From Paraspadella gotoi (Eukaryota; Chaetognatha): a stretch of 64,000 nt of DNA. Location of the stretch: assembly GCA_051294375.1 (NCBI GenBank), contig CM119270.1:4782152-4846151 (forward strand). The letters run 5' to 3'. The position numbers and the translations under genes are program-made. The notes below the pieces were generated by a model that ran no database searches, was not told the DNA's origin, and saw nothing but the letters and a program-made list of their open reading frames with translations. Positions 1 to 14,516 of the stretch are shown here, piece after piece. The stretch's first letter is position 1. Each line of letters opens with the position of its first letter.

Positions 1-50
1 TCACAATTAATAACGGCTAAAAGAGAACTGAAAATGGGGAGAGAGCGAGA

Positions 51-146
<96 letters not shown>

Positions 147-545
147 AGAAAGAGGGAGAGAGAGAGAAAGAAAGAGGGAGAGAGAGAGAAAGAGAGAGAA
201 AAGGGAAAAAGGTGGCTAAAAATAAAAATATAATTTCTTCTTTTTTCTTTCTTTTGCAAGATTTTAAACTAGGAAATTAACTACAGCTGTGGACGGGCGG
301 CGGACAGGAAAGGAGCATCGTCTTCCTCCCGCACTCTTCATCATCGTCTGAATCATCATCATCGTCATCATCGCATTGCACATTGTCGTTTCATCGTCTG
401 CGGCGGGAAATTGTCGTCGTCATCATCGATATCGTAATCGTAGTCGTCATCATCATCATCGTCGTCGTCAGCGTCATCATGAAAATCGAAATCATTTGAA
501 AAAAAAATAATAATAAAACGATCGGTATCCTGAACTTCGTTGTCG

Positions 546-577
<32 letters not shown>

Positions 578-732
578 CTCGACATCGTTGGTGACCTTCA
601 GATTGTCATTGCTAATACGTTTGTCCATTTTTTTCACTCATTTCTCAAATTTTAAGGAACGAAAAGCAAAACGTTGCACTTGGTTGTACTCGACTAATCT
701 TTCGAAGATGGGCGTGAGGATCAAGCACTAAT

Positions 733-810
<78 letters not shown>

Positions 811-882
811 AGAGAGAGTAGCTATCTCGCAAAAAAATCAAAACTTAAGGCCATTACGACCTAGACTGCTTTCGAGATGGCC

Positions 883-965
<83 letters not shown>

Positions 966-1249
966 GTTCAAATTATTTAAATAAAAAACAAATACAAAAT
1001 CGAATTTATTGATCTCGACAGGACAAGATTTTTATCGTCGTATAAACAGAACTAAATTCTTCGGCTGTCAATTGAGTCAAGCAGAGGCGAGAAAGAGAGA
1101 GGGAGGCCGGGAGAGAAGAGATGGTGAGTAAAGAAGGGGAGAAAGAGAGGAAAGGGAGAAGAGGAAAGAGGGGGAGTAGACGAGGTGAGTTAAAGGAAGG
1201 GAGAAAGTAAGGGAAAGGGGAGAGAGGAGAGGAGAGGAATGAATGGGCT
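1..1249. repeat. Purine/pyrimidine microsatellites and GTC triplet repeats
   Basis: (GA)n runs at about 58-170 and 731-819, a (CT)n run at 890-961, and GTC/ATC triplet-rich DNA at 325-600. Apparent Asp- or Arg/Glu-rich reading frames here are shadows of these repeats. I see no gene. Confidence 0.9.
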
Positions 1250-1929
1250 NNNNNNNNNNNNNNNNNNNNNNNNNNNNNNNNNNNNNNNNNNNNNNNNNNN
1301 NNNNNNNNNNNNNNNNNNNNNNNNNNNNNNNNNNNNNNNNNNNNNNNNNNNNNNNNNNNNNNNNNNNNNNNNNNNNNNNNNNNNNNNNNNNNNNNNNNNN
1401 NNNNNNNNNNNNNNNNNNNNNNNNNNNNNNNNNNNNNNNNNNNNNNNNNNNNNNNNNNNNNNNNNNNNNNNNNNNNNNNNNNNNNNNNNNNNNNNNNNNN
1501 NNNNNNNNNNNNNNNNNNNNNNNNNNNNNNNNNNNNNNNNNNNNNNNNNNNNNNNNNNNNNNNNNNNNNNNNNNNNNNNNNNNNNNNNNNNNNNNNNNNN
1601 NNNNNNNNNNNNNNNNNNNNNNNNNNNNNNNNNNNNNNNNNNNNNNNNNNNNNNNNNNNNNNNNNNNNNNNNNNNNNNNNNNNNNNNNNNNNNNNNNNNN
1701 NNNNNNNNNNNNNNNNNNNNNNNNNNNNNNNNNNNNNNNNNNNNNNNNNNNNNNNNNNNNNNNNNNNNNNNNNNNNNNNNNNNNNNNNNNNNNNNNNNNN
1801 NNNNNNNNNNNNNNNNNNNNNNNNNNNNNNNNNNNNNNNNNNNNNNNNNNNNNNNNNNNNNNNNNNNNNNNNNNNNNNNNNNNNNNNNNNNNNNNNNNNN
1901 NNNNNNNNNNNNNNNNNNNNNNNNNNNNN
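1250..1929. other. Assembly gap, 680 N
   Basis: Run of 680 undetermined bases, flanked by purine-rich sequence on the left and a (GTC)n run at about 1999-2032 on the right. Confidence 1.
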
Positions 1930-1999
1930 TTTTTTTTTTCTCCTTTTCGTTCACAGAGGGCGACGAGCGCCGATGGTTTCGTCGATTTGTCGACGATCG

Positions 2000-2031
<32 letters not shown>

Positions 2032-2480
2032 TGTAAGTGACGCAAAGGGTGGGAGGATGATGGTCGGTGGGTGTGGCTGAAGGGGGAAAGATGAAGTGGG
2101 GGAGGAAGAGGAAGAGGAGGAGGAAGAGAAGGAGGAGGAAGTTTAAAAAGTTCGAGATTGAATAAACGATGTAAGACGAAGCGGATTACTTGGCGTTAAG
2201 GTGGGTTGCCATAAAGGTTGAGGTGTGCTGGGTGTGTGTCGAGGCGAGCTGGAGTAGTTTGGCGTGTGATGGACTAGTTTTAAAAGTTCTGGACTAGTTT
2301 TATTCGTGCTGAACTTGTTTGAGGTTTGCTGGACTAGTTTAGAGAGCGCTGGACTAGTTTTGGAAGTGCTGGGTTGAATGATGGAGATGCTGGAGAGTCG
2401 ATCAAGGTCGAGTTTGGCCTTCGGTCGTGAAGGGCGCCGAAGGGGGGGGGGCTAAAATTGGTTGAACACTTATTTTTCAC
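1930..2480. repeat. Non-coding stretch with 20-bp minisatellite
   Basis: A (GTC)n run and a GGA-rich block, then roughly seven diverged copies of a 20-bp unit with core GCTGGACTAGTTT between about 2225 and 2372. No gene seen. Confidence 0.7.
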
Positions 2481-2689
2481 TCGAAGCTGAAAATAAAAAA
2501 AGGGGAAAAAAATTTCATTGAAAAATGAGTGATTCTTCTTTATATATTTTGTTTTTTCGTAGTTGGGAGCGAAATGGAAAAAGCGTTGAATTACAAAAAG
2601 AAATAAAGGAGCATCTTGAGTTTACATCATTTTTGGCCGATTTTTTTGGCTTCTTAAAATGAAGGACCGAAAAAAGGGAGAGGGGGAAA

Positions 2690-2695
2690 GAGTAA

Positions 2696-2737
<42 letters not shown>

Positions 2738-2953
2738 GAGAGACAAGGAAATACGAGGAGAAGGAAAAAAAATAAAGAAGAGTGGGAAGAAATAAAAAGA
2801 TAACAAGAAAGAGAGGGGCAAGAGAGGGAGAGAGTTAAGAAGAGAGAGAGAGAGAAAAATAGAGGGAGAGTGAAAAAAAAGAGAGAAGTGGGAGAAAGAA
2901 AAGATACCATGAAAGAGAGAGGGAGAGAGGGAAAGAGTTAGAAAGAGAAATAG

Positions 2954-3009
<56 letters not shown>

Positions 3010-3099
3010 AGGAAATAGAGGGAGAAGAAAAAAAGAGAAGAGAGTGGAGAGAAAGAAAAAGATAACAAGAAAGAGAGAGGGAGAGAGAGAGCGAGTTAA

Positions 3100-3159
<60 letters not shown>

Positions 3160-3279
3160 GGATAGAGGGAGAGTGGAAAAAAAGAGAGAGAATGGGAGAA
3201 AGAAAAAGATACAAGAAGAGAGAGAGAAGTGAGGGAGAGAGTTATAGAGGAGATATTAGAGAGAGAGAAAGACACAGAT

Positions 3280-3314
<35 letters not shown>

Positions 3315-3315
3315 C

Positions 3316-3355
<40 letters not shown>
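2690..3355. repeat. Imperfect (GA)n tract of about 660 bases
   Basis: Nearly pure purine on the + strand, with interspersed GGGA/AAAG units and a short (CA)n at 2953-2967. It behaves as a repeated block of roughly 200 bases (GGAAATA...AAGATA spacing recurs). Long open frames on either strand are low complexity. Confidence 0.9.
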
Positions 3356-3901
3356 CAATCAATTTGAAGGATCAGTAATAAAACCCGAAAATCGACGCGC
3401 GGCCAAAACAAAGATAAAAATATATAAATTATTGAAAAAAAAAAAATTGGGAAAAAAATGAATAAAAATGGCCCAAAGGGGATAAAAGTGGAAAATAGTG
3501 ATGTGAACAAAAAAAGTTATAAAAATAAAATGAAAATGTGGATCAATTCACTCAATTCATTCAGTTCACTCAATTCATTCAATTCACTCATTGATGACTC
3601 AATTTTGATCTTAATTCATTTAAGGGAAAAAAAAGAAGAAAAAAAGTCGTTGAAGACGGAAAGCCACGCCCTCCAAATATGGGAACCGTTTAACGAGTCG
3701 CGTAATTTAAATTTTCATCGTGAATTTTATGAAAAAAGTTGAGGAAAAAAGTTTAATATACATCACGTCGTTTATAAAAGGTTAGTTTAGTTTAAAAACA
3801 GCGAAAAGAAAACCAGATCTCGTTCGTTGAAAGATTAAAGATAAAAAAAAACCGGGGTTCCAAATTAAGGATGGACGGAAGGTCAGGGCGGAGGGCAATT
3901 A

Positions 3902-3937
<36 letters not shown>

Positions 3938-5870
3938 CCTTTGACACTCAGAGGCGGCCAAGACGGCCCCAAATTATGGCGGCATCGAGGAAGACGACGA
4001 CAAAGAAAACGACGTCGACGACGACGTAGAAGAAAACGACGACCGTCAACAAAGACTGAGGAACCTAATTTTTACCCAATTTGCGTTTTGGTTAAATCGA
4101 AGATTCGCTAATTCAGAGATTCGGTAATTCGGAGATTCGTAGTTTCGAGGCGATTCGGTCATCGGAGATTCAGAGGTTTTTAATGAAGAATTATAAAAAA
4201 AAATGATGAATATTAACATAACAGTTAATATTAATGTTATTAACCAAGGGGTCAGCAAGGAGAAAAAAAGAAAAAAAAAAGAAAAATGAGAACATTTTTT
4301 TTTATCGCGTAGTCTTGTCTCCATAAGGTGAAAACAATTAGGGTACAATAAAGGGCAAAAAAAAAATACAAAAAAAAAAAAACTTTAGCGATGAGATTTT
4401 AAATCAATTGATACAATGCGAGAAACAGACGGACAAACGAACAAACGAACAGACGGCTTGACTAAACAAAAAAGAAATGACCGGCGAGTGTGAAGCTTTT
4501 TTTTCCCACATCCGGGTATTTAGTGACCCGATGTTTTGAGACCCGATTTGTTGTGACCCTCGATTCGTTTTCGTCAACAAAAATCGGGGAAAAAAAAATA
4601 TTTTTTACTTTTTAAACTTAACTTTAGTGATTTATGCTTTTTTTTTTTGGAGTCGATAAATTTTCGGGGTCAAACGCCGAAGTTGGTCGAGAGTGAAATT
4701 GGAATTTACTTTGAAATAACCGCGTGTGACAAATGAAGGCGGTGAACCGAAGATGATGATGACTCATTCATTCCGACTTTTTTTTTCTTTTTGTAAAGGT
4801 GATCCGAGGTCAGGGACTCGTGAGAATGTTGAATTTCTTGAAATTGGCTATAGTCTTACTTATAAATTATATGGCACCTTTAGATTAAGATCTAGAATAT
4901 AAAGATAAGTTACCATTTTTAAGTTAACATAAAACGAATTAGTGTTTTTAACATTAGTCTCTAGTGCCTTTTCTCAAAAAACAAAATATGTGAAATCATC
5001 ATGTTCGATCCTAAAGTAGCGATATTTTAAAATAGCGATGATAATTTTTAAAAAAATGATTATAATAAATATTATTAATAATAATCTAAAAAAAGATTTG
5101 TTTTGCGGCTCAAGGGTTTCCTGACGGATTATTGACATCACCGCGCAGCTATGGATAAAACTCCGCGAGTCCGCGAGTCAGCGAGTCCGCGAGTCCGCGA
5201 GTCCGCGAGCGCTCTCCGAATCACAAATATTTAGAAATCTTGTCATCGCGTTCGATAATCGCCGAGATAGATGTTTTAAAAAAAATTCGTTGAAATCTGC
5301 GAATGACCTTCGAAGACAAACTATTCTTCACGATTATTCACGTGATTTCGATGAAAAGTGATTCGGCGAATCCGGCCTGATTCACCGCCATTTCTTTGTG
5401 AGGGTTGGTGATAAAAAAAAAGAGGAAGAGAGACGAATGCGCTCGTGTGAACTTTGTCAGTTTTTTTTTTTTTTTTTTTTTTGTTGTCGACCCCCGCATA
5501 CAATTAGTCTTGGTTTTTCATTGCGTTAGAGTTGGGCGCGGTCGTTCCTCCCTAATCCGGGATCTTCGCGCTAATAATCTCGATGTCCGACGAGGTATGG
5601 GAAAAAAATAAAATTGTTTTGCCTTTGGGGTTTGAAAAAAAAAATGAGGAAACACACCAAGAAATAGAAAGAGAGATAGATAGAGAGATAGGGAGAGAGA
5701 TAGGGAGAGGGGAAGAGAGAGGGAGGAAGCAGAGAGGAGAAAAGAGAGAAAAAGAAGAAATAGAGAAAGAGAAAGAAGAGAGAGAGTTTCTTTTTTAGCT
5801 AAAAGTTAAAAATTAAAAAAATAAAACAATATATAGGAAGAGAAAGAAAAATAGAATAAGAAAAAAAGGA
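3356..5870. other. No gene recognised; small tandem repeats
   Basis: AT-rich DNA. Small repeats: an imperfect TTCA[AC]TCAA tandem at 3545-3600, a (GA)n run at about 3905-3933, an AATTCGGAG-type repeat at 4080-4160, six copies of the 8-mer CCGCGAGT at about 5163-5210, and poly-A/T runs. I see no splice-linked coding signal. Confidence 0.6.
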
Positions 5871-5883
5871 AAAAAGAAAAAAT

Positions 5884-5885
5884 GA

Positions 5886-5957
<72 letters not shown>
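5884..5957. repeat. (GAAA)n microsatellite
   Basis: About 18 uninterrupted copies of the tetranucleotide. Confidence 0.95.
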
Positions 5958-5965
5958 AGGAAAAG

Positions 5966-7705
5966 AAAAGAAAAGAAAAGAGAGAAAAAGAACTATTTAA
6001 AGAGAGAAGGCAGATTTGGACGACGGAGCACGGAGACCACGAAGGGGGAAAAAAAACCTAGAAAAATAAAAAGAAATCTGTTCATGGGGATCAAATTTCA
6101 TTAGGAGTTTTAGTGATTGAAAAAATTAAAAGATTCTAATTTAATTTGGTTCTAGTTTTCTTTTTTCCCCTTTTCCTTCCTCTCTCGTTAAGAAGTTCTT
6201 CAAAACCAAAAGGGGGAAAGAAAATTATTCTCACGACGATCGACCAAACGTCTCTGTCTCTATCTGTCTCTGCTTCTATCTATCTGTGTCTGTCTCACTT
6301 TCTGAGTTTCTCTTTCTCAAAGATTCATGGCATCGAAAATCTCTCTAGTAACAGCTTTCATGGTGATTTGATACGTTGGCAAAGTAATTGTAATTGTCAC
6401 CATTTTTCAAAGGTATTTATAGTAACAAACTAATCGTTAATTTATAGCTTCCTACTAAAGAGTATTATGGATAGTTAAGAGCATCCATTACCGAAAATTG
6501 CGAATACAGAGGTTAAACGGTTCATTCAACTTTGAAAAAGGAAATTGAATAAGAAAGAGGAATGGTCGACAATGAAAAGTGAACCTACCTTGGCCCGAAA
6601 TTGAAAAGGTGAGTTCCTATCTATCCACTTTAAGTGCAAAAATCTTTGAATTTGATCTCCACGTTGTCCGGAACCGATTCTAATCCAATTATGACCTCAA
6701 TCGATTTCAGGTGGTTGAGGAAAGTGAAAAAAAACAAAAGTCCCTTAGGGTTTTTGACCCGGCGATGCCAAGGGTCAAGATGACCTCGACTCCGGAGGTC
6801 AAAAGCGTCGGATCCTTGGATTCCTTCACCTGCGCCATCTCTCGAGGCTGAGATAAACATTGGCAGGGATATTGCGATCGCCTCGAGGTTCGATCCTGAA
6901 GCGCCCTCTGCGCCCGCCCCAAAAAATGAAAGGTGAAAAGCGAAATACAGGTAATCATTTTTGGAGGTTATTTAGGTTATTTATTAAGGTCGTTGAATGC
7001 TGTTCAAGAAATAATTATCAATTTAAAATTAAACAAAATCATTTTTCATGGCAATTGGCATAATCTTATCAAGCAGGCGTTTCATTTAATCAATCTGTAA
7101 CCGGGATCATAAGGGTTGTTTATTATCACGTTTAATACGAAATAGAGCCTGGACGAAAAACATTTATTGATTTACTATATGTGAAATATGTCCATTGGAA
7201 AAGCATGATGAATTTTGTGGTAATACTTTTTTTAAAATAAGCAGATCTATACAAATTTGTTAAAACCAAGAGTCATACATTGTAGAGTATCAGATAGAAA
7301 CAATTGGCTAATATTTTCGTATCTGATGTTCCAGATAAAACTATAAAGCTAAAGTGAATGAACCTCATAACAGAAATAAACAGGTGACTGACCCAGATTT
7401 AATTCAAACAAAACTAAACAGATCGAAATGAGAACGAACTCGGATGCCTCGGCGAAAGAGGGGGGGGAGAGGATGGGGGGGGGGCGGCGTGCCTTTAAAT
7501 CCTTCAACGTCTTTTTAACGACTCCGGCGATGGTGGGCCGAAACGAAACGCGTAACGCCGACGCCGTTGATGAGCCGTTACGGCAGACCGCGTAATTGAG
7601 AACCGTCTCGTAGCGAAAAACAACATTCACTGGTGACTTAAATGATCGGGAAGGAAAAAAAAAGAAAGAGCGATTGACTAATATTCGTCGTGACTCAATT
7701 CGAGG

Positions 7706-7737
<32 letters not shown>

Positions 7738-7744
7738 ATATCAC

Positions 7745-7787
<43 letters not shown>

Positions 7788-9470
7788 CAGGGGGTACGAA
7801 CCTGTCAATGATCGGAATCACTCTAATCAAATATTTTTTTTATTTCCTTCACTTAATATCACTCCGTGTATTTCCTCAACCTATTTTAAAACACACTCGT
7901 TAATTCTTACGCAATATCACAGTAAGCGTTTAAGTAGAGGCTCTCTATTAATTCGCTAAGTAATACGGGTTATTTTCCTATTAATGACTAACCTGCCCCG
8001 CTCCCGCTAACCGTTTCCCACCCCAGCCCACCCCATTCAAATGGCGGTGACCCGATTGGTCATCGACCCGATTGGTCATCGTCCCGAGGCCTCAACTAAT
8101 CGGGTAACCAATCATCATCTTCATCGCCTCTCGGAGTTCATCCGCCGTTTGATTAGACCAGGCGCTGATAAAGACAGGCCTCTTTATCGCGTTTGTCCGA
8201 CACATGTCGTTCCCTCCCAACCGATTTAGTTCGAATAGAAAATAAATTAAAAGGAAAAAGAAAGAAAGTGAAATATCCTCTTCTCTTCTTCCGCGCCCTT
8301 TAAAAAAAAAAGCAGAAGGATCCAGAGAGTTACTTTAAAAAATCGCGGAAAAATGATAAAAAACGGTAATCTAATTAGCTCTCTCGCTCTCTCGCTCGCT
8401 CTCTTCCTTTTTTATTTATTTTTTGTGTGTGTGTTTTTTTTTTTGGTTTTTTTTTCTTTTAAATATATATAACTAAACCCAAGAACCTTTCCTTCTTTTC
8501 TTCGCGGCCAAAAAAAAATCTCGGCCCACCGTAGACGAAATTTTTTTTTTTTTTTTCATTTCACAAATTGCGAAGTTGCCGGTGGAACAGACATAAGAGT
8601 CGTCAGCACTGGAATTTGCCAGTTGCGATGCCCGTTTTGCGGCGCCCGATTTGAGGCGCCCGTCTTGCGGCGCCCGATTTGAGACGCACGATCTGCCGGG
8701 AGTGACATGTGACGATCGAATATATCAAACGTGAAACGATTGGTCGTTTGTTTTTGATTAATTGTCTAGCGTCAACTAGGAAAAAAAAAGGTAAAAAAGT
8801 TAATGTAATAATACCACAGTCGATTATTGGATTTTTTTAATCGATTCATCAATTTATGGATTAATCGATTGAATAATTGATTAATGGATTAACTGTTTAT
8901 TAATATTGATTACGTATTTTTTAGATCTTCAAATGAAAAACTCTGGAAGGCAACGAATATTAATGGGTTGACGAGGCTGTTCACGACGTCACCAACAGTA
9001 ACTCAGTAACTCAGTAACTGTTAAATCTTTCTCACAGATTTATTAATACTCTATCAAATCCTTATTAAATCTCTATCAAATCTTTATTAAATCTCTTTTA
9101 AAGTTATATTAAATCTTTCTGAAATCCCGTCCGTTGTTTCGCGCTAAATTTTCAATACAGATTTTATTTTCCCCCGTCAATTGAACTTACTTACATTATC
9201 ACTGCTTTAATTGATCAACTGTAATCGAATTATTTAAAATTAACTAACCAACGATTAGTATAACCAAACAAATTAAACTATTACGTGCCCGGAATGACGA
9301 AGGGTAGATTAATAGGTTAATTCGCCCTCATCCATCAACGTCAAATACACCTTTTCCCTCGAATGAAGTCGTTATTTTGGTCGGGGACATTTATTGGTGG
9401 TTACTAGACAATTGTAGACATTTATAGGTGCATGATAACTGACAAAGAAACGGCGGCAAAGGGTCGGCTG
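5966..9470. other. No gene recognised; SSRs and a 14-bp tandem repeat
   Basis: It contains (GA)n at 7703-7731, (AT)n at about 7747-7783, poly-T at about 8540-8557, and four copies of a 14-bp unit with core GCGGCGCCCGATTT at about 8639-8695. A GC-richer patch at 8041-8226 has an open frame of 62 codons, but I see no homology or splice context. Confidence 0.6.
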
Positions 9471-9674
9471 ACATCGTTTAAGGTTTAGATGAAATTTTAT
9501 ATAAAATAAACTGCCACTGTGTATTACTGACAACAAACATTAAACAAAAATAGTAACGATGACAGAGATTCTGACAAGTAAGCGACAATAACGTCATCCA
9601 TGTGATATTAGACATCATTATCACAATGACTGGCATCATGCTTCTCAATAACCGCTGTCTTGCTTACAATGACT

Positions 9675-9990
9675 GATATCGTCTCGTTATCTATTGCATC
9701 ATCTCGCTCTCTATTGCTTCATCTCTCTCTATTGCGCCATCTCGCTCTCTATTGCTCTCTGTTAGGTCGTCTCGCTCTCTATCGTGTTGTCTCCCTCTCT
9801 ATTGCGTCTTCTCTCTCTCTCTATTAGGTCTTCTCGCTCTCTATTGCGTCGCCTCGCTATCTATTGCATCATCTCGCTCTCTATTGCTTCATCTCTCTCA
9901 TTTGCTTTGTCTCGCTCTCTATCGCGGCATCTCTCACTCTCTATCGCGCCATCTCGCACTCTCTACCGCGTCGTCTGTCTCTATTGCGTC
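9675..9990. repeat. Pyrimidine-rich 21-22-bp minisatellite
   Basis: About 14 diverged copies of a unit resembling CTCTATTGCGTCGTCTCGCT. An inverted copy of the same block, with many indels, lies at about 17210-17560. Confidence 0.85.
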
Positions 9991-10262
9991 GTAGAATTTA
10001 TTCTGTCTTTCGCCCGCATAATTTGAAAAGACGTGAGCCGATAGAAGATAGAAGTTTAGGTCCGTCAGTCCGTCTCGAGTCCGACAAGAAAACCGTAATT
10101 CGTTTAAAAAAATGTTAATTTGACGTTTGAAGCGGAGACGTTGTACAGTGGAACCGGTTTTTGAGGAAAATGAGGTTGGGGCGAATGGTATACGAACGAG
10201 TTCAAATGTTTTATTGTATTATACAGTCATTAATCAAAGACTCTTACTTTCCTGCTTTTGAA

Positions 10263-10287
10263 NNNNNNNNNNNNNNNNNNNNNNNNN
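10263..10287. other. Assembly gap, 25 N
   Basis: Exactly 25 undetermined bases at the left edge of the nested inverted duplication. Confidence 1.
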
Positions 10288-10922
10288 AAGACGAGGTTAT
10301 CCATAACACAGCTGTCCAAAGTCAGGGGCAAGATGCTTATTTATTAAATGAATGGATTTTTATGATGGTTGTACCAAATTTCATACGAATTATATTCTCT
10401 TGTGATTTAAGTCCCCGATAAGGTCTTTCATTAAAGTTTTTAAAAATGAAACAGATGGAACATCGCGTATTTCACAAGAATCCCGTTTTGGTTTGAAATC
10501 TGATAATTGATTAAGACTGACAATCTAGGAATTTGATCAGGAGTGGTCATCTATCACAAGACTGAGCCATTTTGGTCATTACAGTGTTTGATTACATTCA
10601 TTAGTTCAGTTTCGTCAAAATTTCAACAAAGTAACAATGTTACTCAACGTAAACAGATTTTTTTTTTTCATTTCATATCCCTCGCATGAAAGAAAGAAAC
10701 GCAATGAAAGGCATCGAAACCGAAGCCTCGACTTCTTAACCGAATCTTCGTTCCTTCGACTGGGAAGCGAATAATTAATTCTAATTGAAAATAATCGAAA
10801 TACAATTTGAAGTCCTGGAAGTTCAGTCTCTCTCATTTGGAGATAACGAATAAAAAGGATGAACATGATCCGTTCTTATTCTTTTTGACGCATATTCTCT
10901 CGATGTCTCTATCTCACTTTCA

Positions 10923-10974
<52 letters not shown>

Positions 10975-11395
10975 CTTTGCTCTTCTACTCTCTTCATTCT
11001 CTTTCTCTCTCCTCTTTCTCTCTTGCTCTCTCTCTCTCCTCTTTCTCTTCTCTCTCCAGTGAGTTCTTTTTTAGGCACCTTATGATTCTTTCATCCTGTA
11101 AGTTTCATGATTCTCCAATTTCAAAGATGTTTTGTCAACTTATGCTTGCTACGAAATCTTGATAAAAGTAGCACCTTTTTTTAGGCTTAATTGACATTCT
11201 ACTTGTAGGGATGAATGTTATTAAATAATAATCACGACGATTAGCCTTCCATATTATTATTCCTTTCAATGATTATTATTTAATCTTTGCTAGTCATTGA
11301 CTAGTTGCGCTTACAACAGTGATTCAACTTTTAATAACAAACGAACTACGAATCATCTTCTCTCCTCTCAGTCTCTCTCTCTCTCCTCTCTCTCG

Positions 11396-11458
<63 letters not shown>

Positions 11459-11929
11459 CCATTCCCCGCTGGGACCTCTCTCTCGCGGGTGGGTCGGGCA
11501 CCCCACAACTCATAAATCACGTTACTGTCCATGTTCCATCGGGATCGATAAAATAGAGACTTGGATTATGATTAATAGTTTTAAAGATATTTTTGAGCTG
11601 GCCGCTTAACTTATTTTTTAAGATTTTCTTTAGCTTGACTGCGTAATTTGCAGTGGATGTCCAAAGCCAGGGGCGAGAAACCCTATTTATTGACTGACTG
11701 TTTAAGTTCAAATTGATGTCCAAATTTCATTTAGAACTTGATTATAATTAACTTCTTTTAATTAATTTTTTTGGGGTTGACCCCATAGATTTAAAGACTG
11801 GATTATAATTTAAACATTCTCCTATTTTATCATTGCTCAATAAACAGTAAACAAACAACAGTAAACAAACAATCTGTAAATATATAAATAAATGGGTCAA
11901 CTCTCTCTCTCTCCTCTCTCTCCTCTCTC

Positions 11930-11962
<33 letters not shown>

Positions 11963-11970
11963 TTCTCTTT

Positions 11971-12060
<90 letters not shown>

Positions 12061-12155
12061 TAATTCCCGTGCTCCCGTTGAGTAAGAGAAAGTGAGTGCC
12101 TTAATTAACGAGTAGAGCCTTTCCTGATCGAAGAATTCTGTAATCACTCAGAGAG

Positions 12156-12227
<72 letters not shown>

Positions 12228-12717
12228 AAAATCAATGGATAGAGAGAGAGAGTTGACCCATTTATTTATATATTTACAGGATTGTTTGTTTACTGTTGTT
12301 TGTTTACTGTTTATTGAGCAATGATAAAATAGGAGAATGTTTAAATTATAATCCAGTCTTTAAATCTATGGGGTCAACCCCAAAAAATTAATTAAAAGAA
12401 GTTAATTATAATCAAGTTCTAATGAAATTTGGACATCCAATTTGAACTTAAACAGTCAGTCAATAAATAGGGTTTCTCGCCCCTGGCTTTGGACATCCAC
12501 TGCAAATTACGCAGTCAAGCTAAAGAAAATCTTAAAAATAAGTTAAGCGGCCAAGCTCAAAAATATCTTTAAAACTTATTAATCATAATCCAAGTCTCTA
12601 TTTTATCGATCCCGATGGAAATGGACAGTAACGTGGATTTATGAGTTGTGGGGCCGCCCACCCCGCGAGAGAGAGGTCCCAGCGGGGAATGGGGAAAGAT
12701 AGAGAGAGAGAGAGAGA

Positions 12718-12798
12718 NNNNNNNNNNNNNNNNNNNNNNNNNNNNNNNNNNNNNNNNNNNNNNNNNNNNNNNNNNNNNNNNNNNNNNNNNNNNNNNNN
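12718..12798. other. Assembly gap, 81 N
   Basis: 81 undetermined bases inside a (GA)n tract of the inverted U copy, at the position matching the CT tract of 11365-11452. Confidence 1.
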
Positions 12799-13270
12799 GA
12801 GAGAGACTGATTCGTAGTTCGTTTGTTATTAAAAGTTGAATCACTGTTGTAAGCGCAACTAGTCAATGACTAAGCAAAGATTAAATAATAATCTGAAAGG
12901 AATAATAATATGGAAGGCTAATCGTTGATTATTATTTAATAACATTCATCCCTGAACAAGTAGAATGTCATTAAGCCTAAAAAAAAGGGTGCTACTTTTT
13001 TATCAAGATTTCGTAGCAAGCATAAGTTGACAAAACATCTTTGAAATTGGAGAATCAGAAGACTTACAGGATGAAAGAATCATAAGGTGCCTAAAAAAGA
13101 AACTAAACTGAGAGAGGAGAGAGAGAGAGAGAGAGAAGAGGAGAGAGAGAACTAAAAATTTAGGAGAAAAAATGTAATCTGGGCGGAGTCGTGCGAAGGA
13201 AAAATCCGAACTGGAAAAACGCGTCTCTGTAACGAGAGTACGAAGTGAGCAAGAGGAGAGAGAAGAGAAG

Positions 13271-13302
<32 letters not shown>

Positions 13303-14169
13303 GGAGAGAGAGAGAGAGAGAGAGAGAGTGAAAGTGAGATAGAGACATCGAGAGAATATGCGTCAAAAAGAATAAGAACGGATCATGTTCATCCTTTTTA
13401 TTCGTTATCTCCAAATGAGAAGACTGAACTTTTCAGGACTTCAAATTGATTTTCGATTATTTTCAATGAGAATTAATTATTCGCTTCCCAGTCGAAGGAA
13501 CGAGATTCGGTTAAGAAGTCGAGGCTTCGGTTCGATGCCTTTCATTGCGTTTCTTTCTTTCATGCGAGGATATGAAATGAAAAAAAAAATCTGTTTACGT
13601 TGAGTAACATTGTTACTTTGTTGAAATTTTGACGAAACTGAACTAATGAATGTAATCAAACACTGTAATGACCAAAATGGCTCAGTCTTGTGATAGATGA
13701 CCACTCCTGATCAAATTCCTAGATTGTCAGTCTTAATCAATTATCAGATTTCAAACCAAAAACGGGATTCTTGTGAAATACGCGATGTTCATCTGTTTCA
13801 TTTTTAAAACTTTAATGAAAGACCTTATCGGGGACTTAAATCACAAGAAATATAATTCGTATGAAATTGGTACAACCATCATAAAAATTATCCATTCATT
13901 TAATAAATAAGCTATCTTGCCCCTGACTTTGGACAGGCTTTGTTATGAGTATTAATATTACGAATTATTATAAATTAATGAGGCCAATCTAAGAATTTAC
14001 ACTTAATACCATTAATACAAGTACTTTTTAAGGTTTATTCGTTAATTTTACTTTTTTTCATGAAATTTATAATGAATAACAACTTAGGTAAATAAAACTT
14101 AAAATGTTTTGAAGGATAGTAAAAGTCCCGTACCAAGTGCCCCCAACTGTTTCAGGGTAAGTAAATCCC

Positions 14170-14194
14170 NNNNNNNNNNNNNNNNNNNNNNNNN
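14170..14194. other. Assembly gap, 25 N
   Basis: Exactly 25 undetermined bases at the centre between V and inverted V. Confidence 1.
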
Positions 14195-14303
14195 TTTCCT
14201 TTCTTTCTTTTTTCTTTCTTTCTTTCTTTCTTTCTTTTTTTTCTTTTCTTTTTTTTCCCTACGAAAACATTGTGAACAGAAAAATTCTTATTCTTTTTGT
14301 CTT

Positions 14304-14340
<37 letters not shown>

Positions 14341-14359
14341 TCTCTCTACATCTCTCTCT

Positions 14360-14394
<35 letters not shown>

Positions 14395-14516
14395 CCATCT
14401 CTCTCCTCTCTCTTCGCACTTGCCTCGGTCCCCAGACTCCTCTCCTTCCTCTCTCCTTTCTTCCCTTCTTCTCCTTCTCCCCTGTCTCTTCTCTGTATCC
14501 TGCGCGGTTCAATTGA
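14195..14516. repeat. (TTTC)n and (CT)n low-complexity spacer
   Basis: Pyrimidine-only tract between the two V copies. The open frames across it are Ser/Leu/Phe low complexity. Confidence 0.85.

Noticed and set aside
17-259. Ser/Leu/Phe-rich and Arg/Glu-rich open frames across the GA/CT tracts (also 731-1012, 2515-3510, 10807-12147, 32590-32925, 38577-39015)
   Set aside because: Any uninterrupted dinucleotide run is open in several frames on both strands. There is no homology, splice context or codon bias.
368-637. Poly-Asp open frame on the minus strand
   Set aside because: Produced by ATC/GTC triplet repeats; the overlapping frames are Thr/Met and Ser homopolymers of the same repeat.
9675-9990. 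Membrane-protein-like Ser/Leu frames in the 21-bp minisatellite
   Set aside because: The unit length and CT-richness make all frames hydrophobic-looking; copies differ by indels and the frame changes between them.
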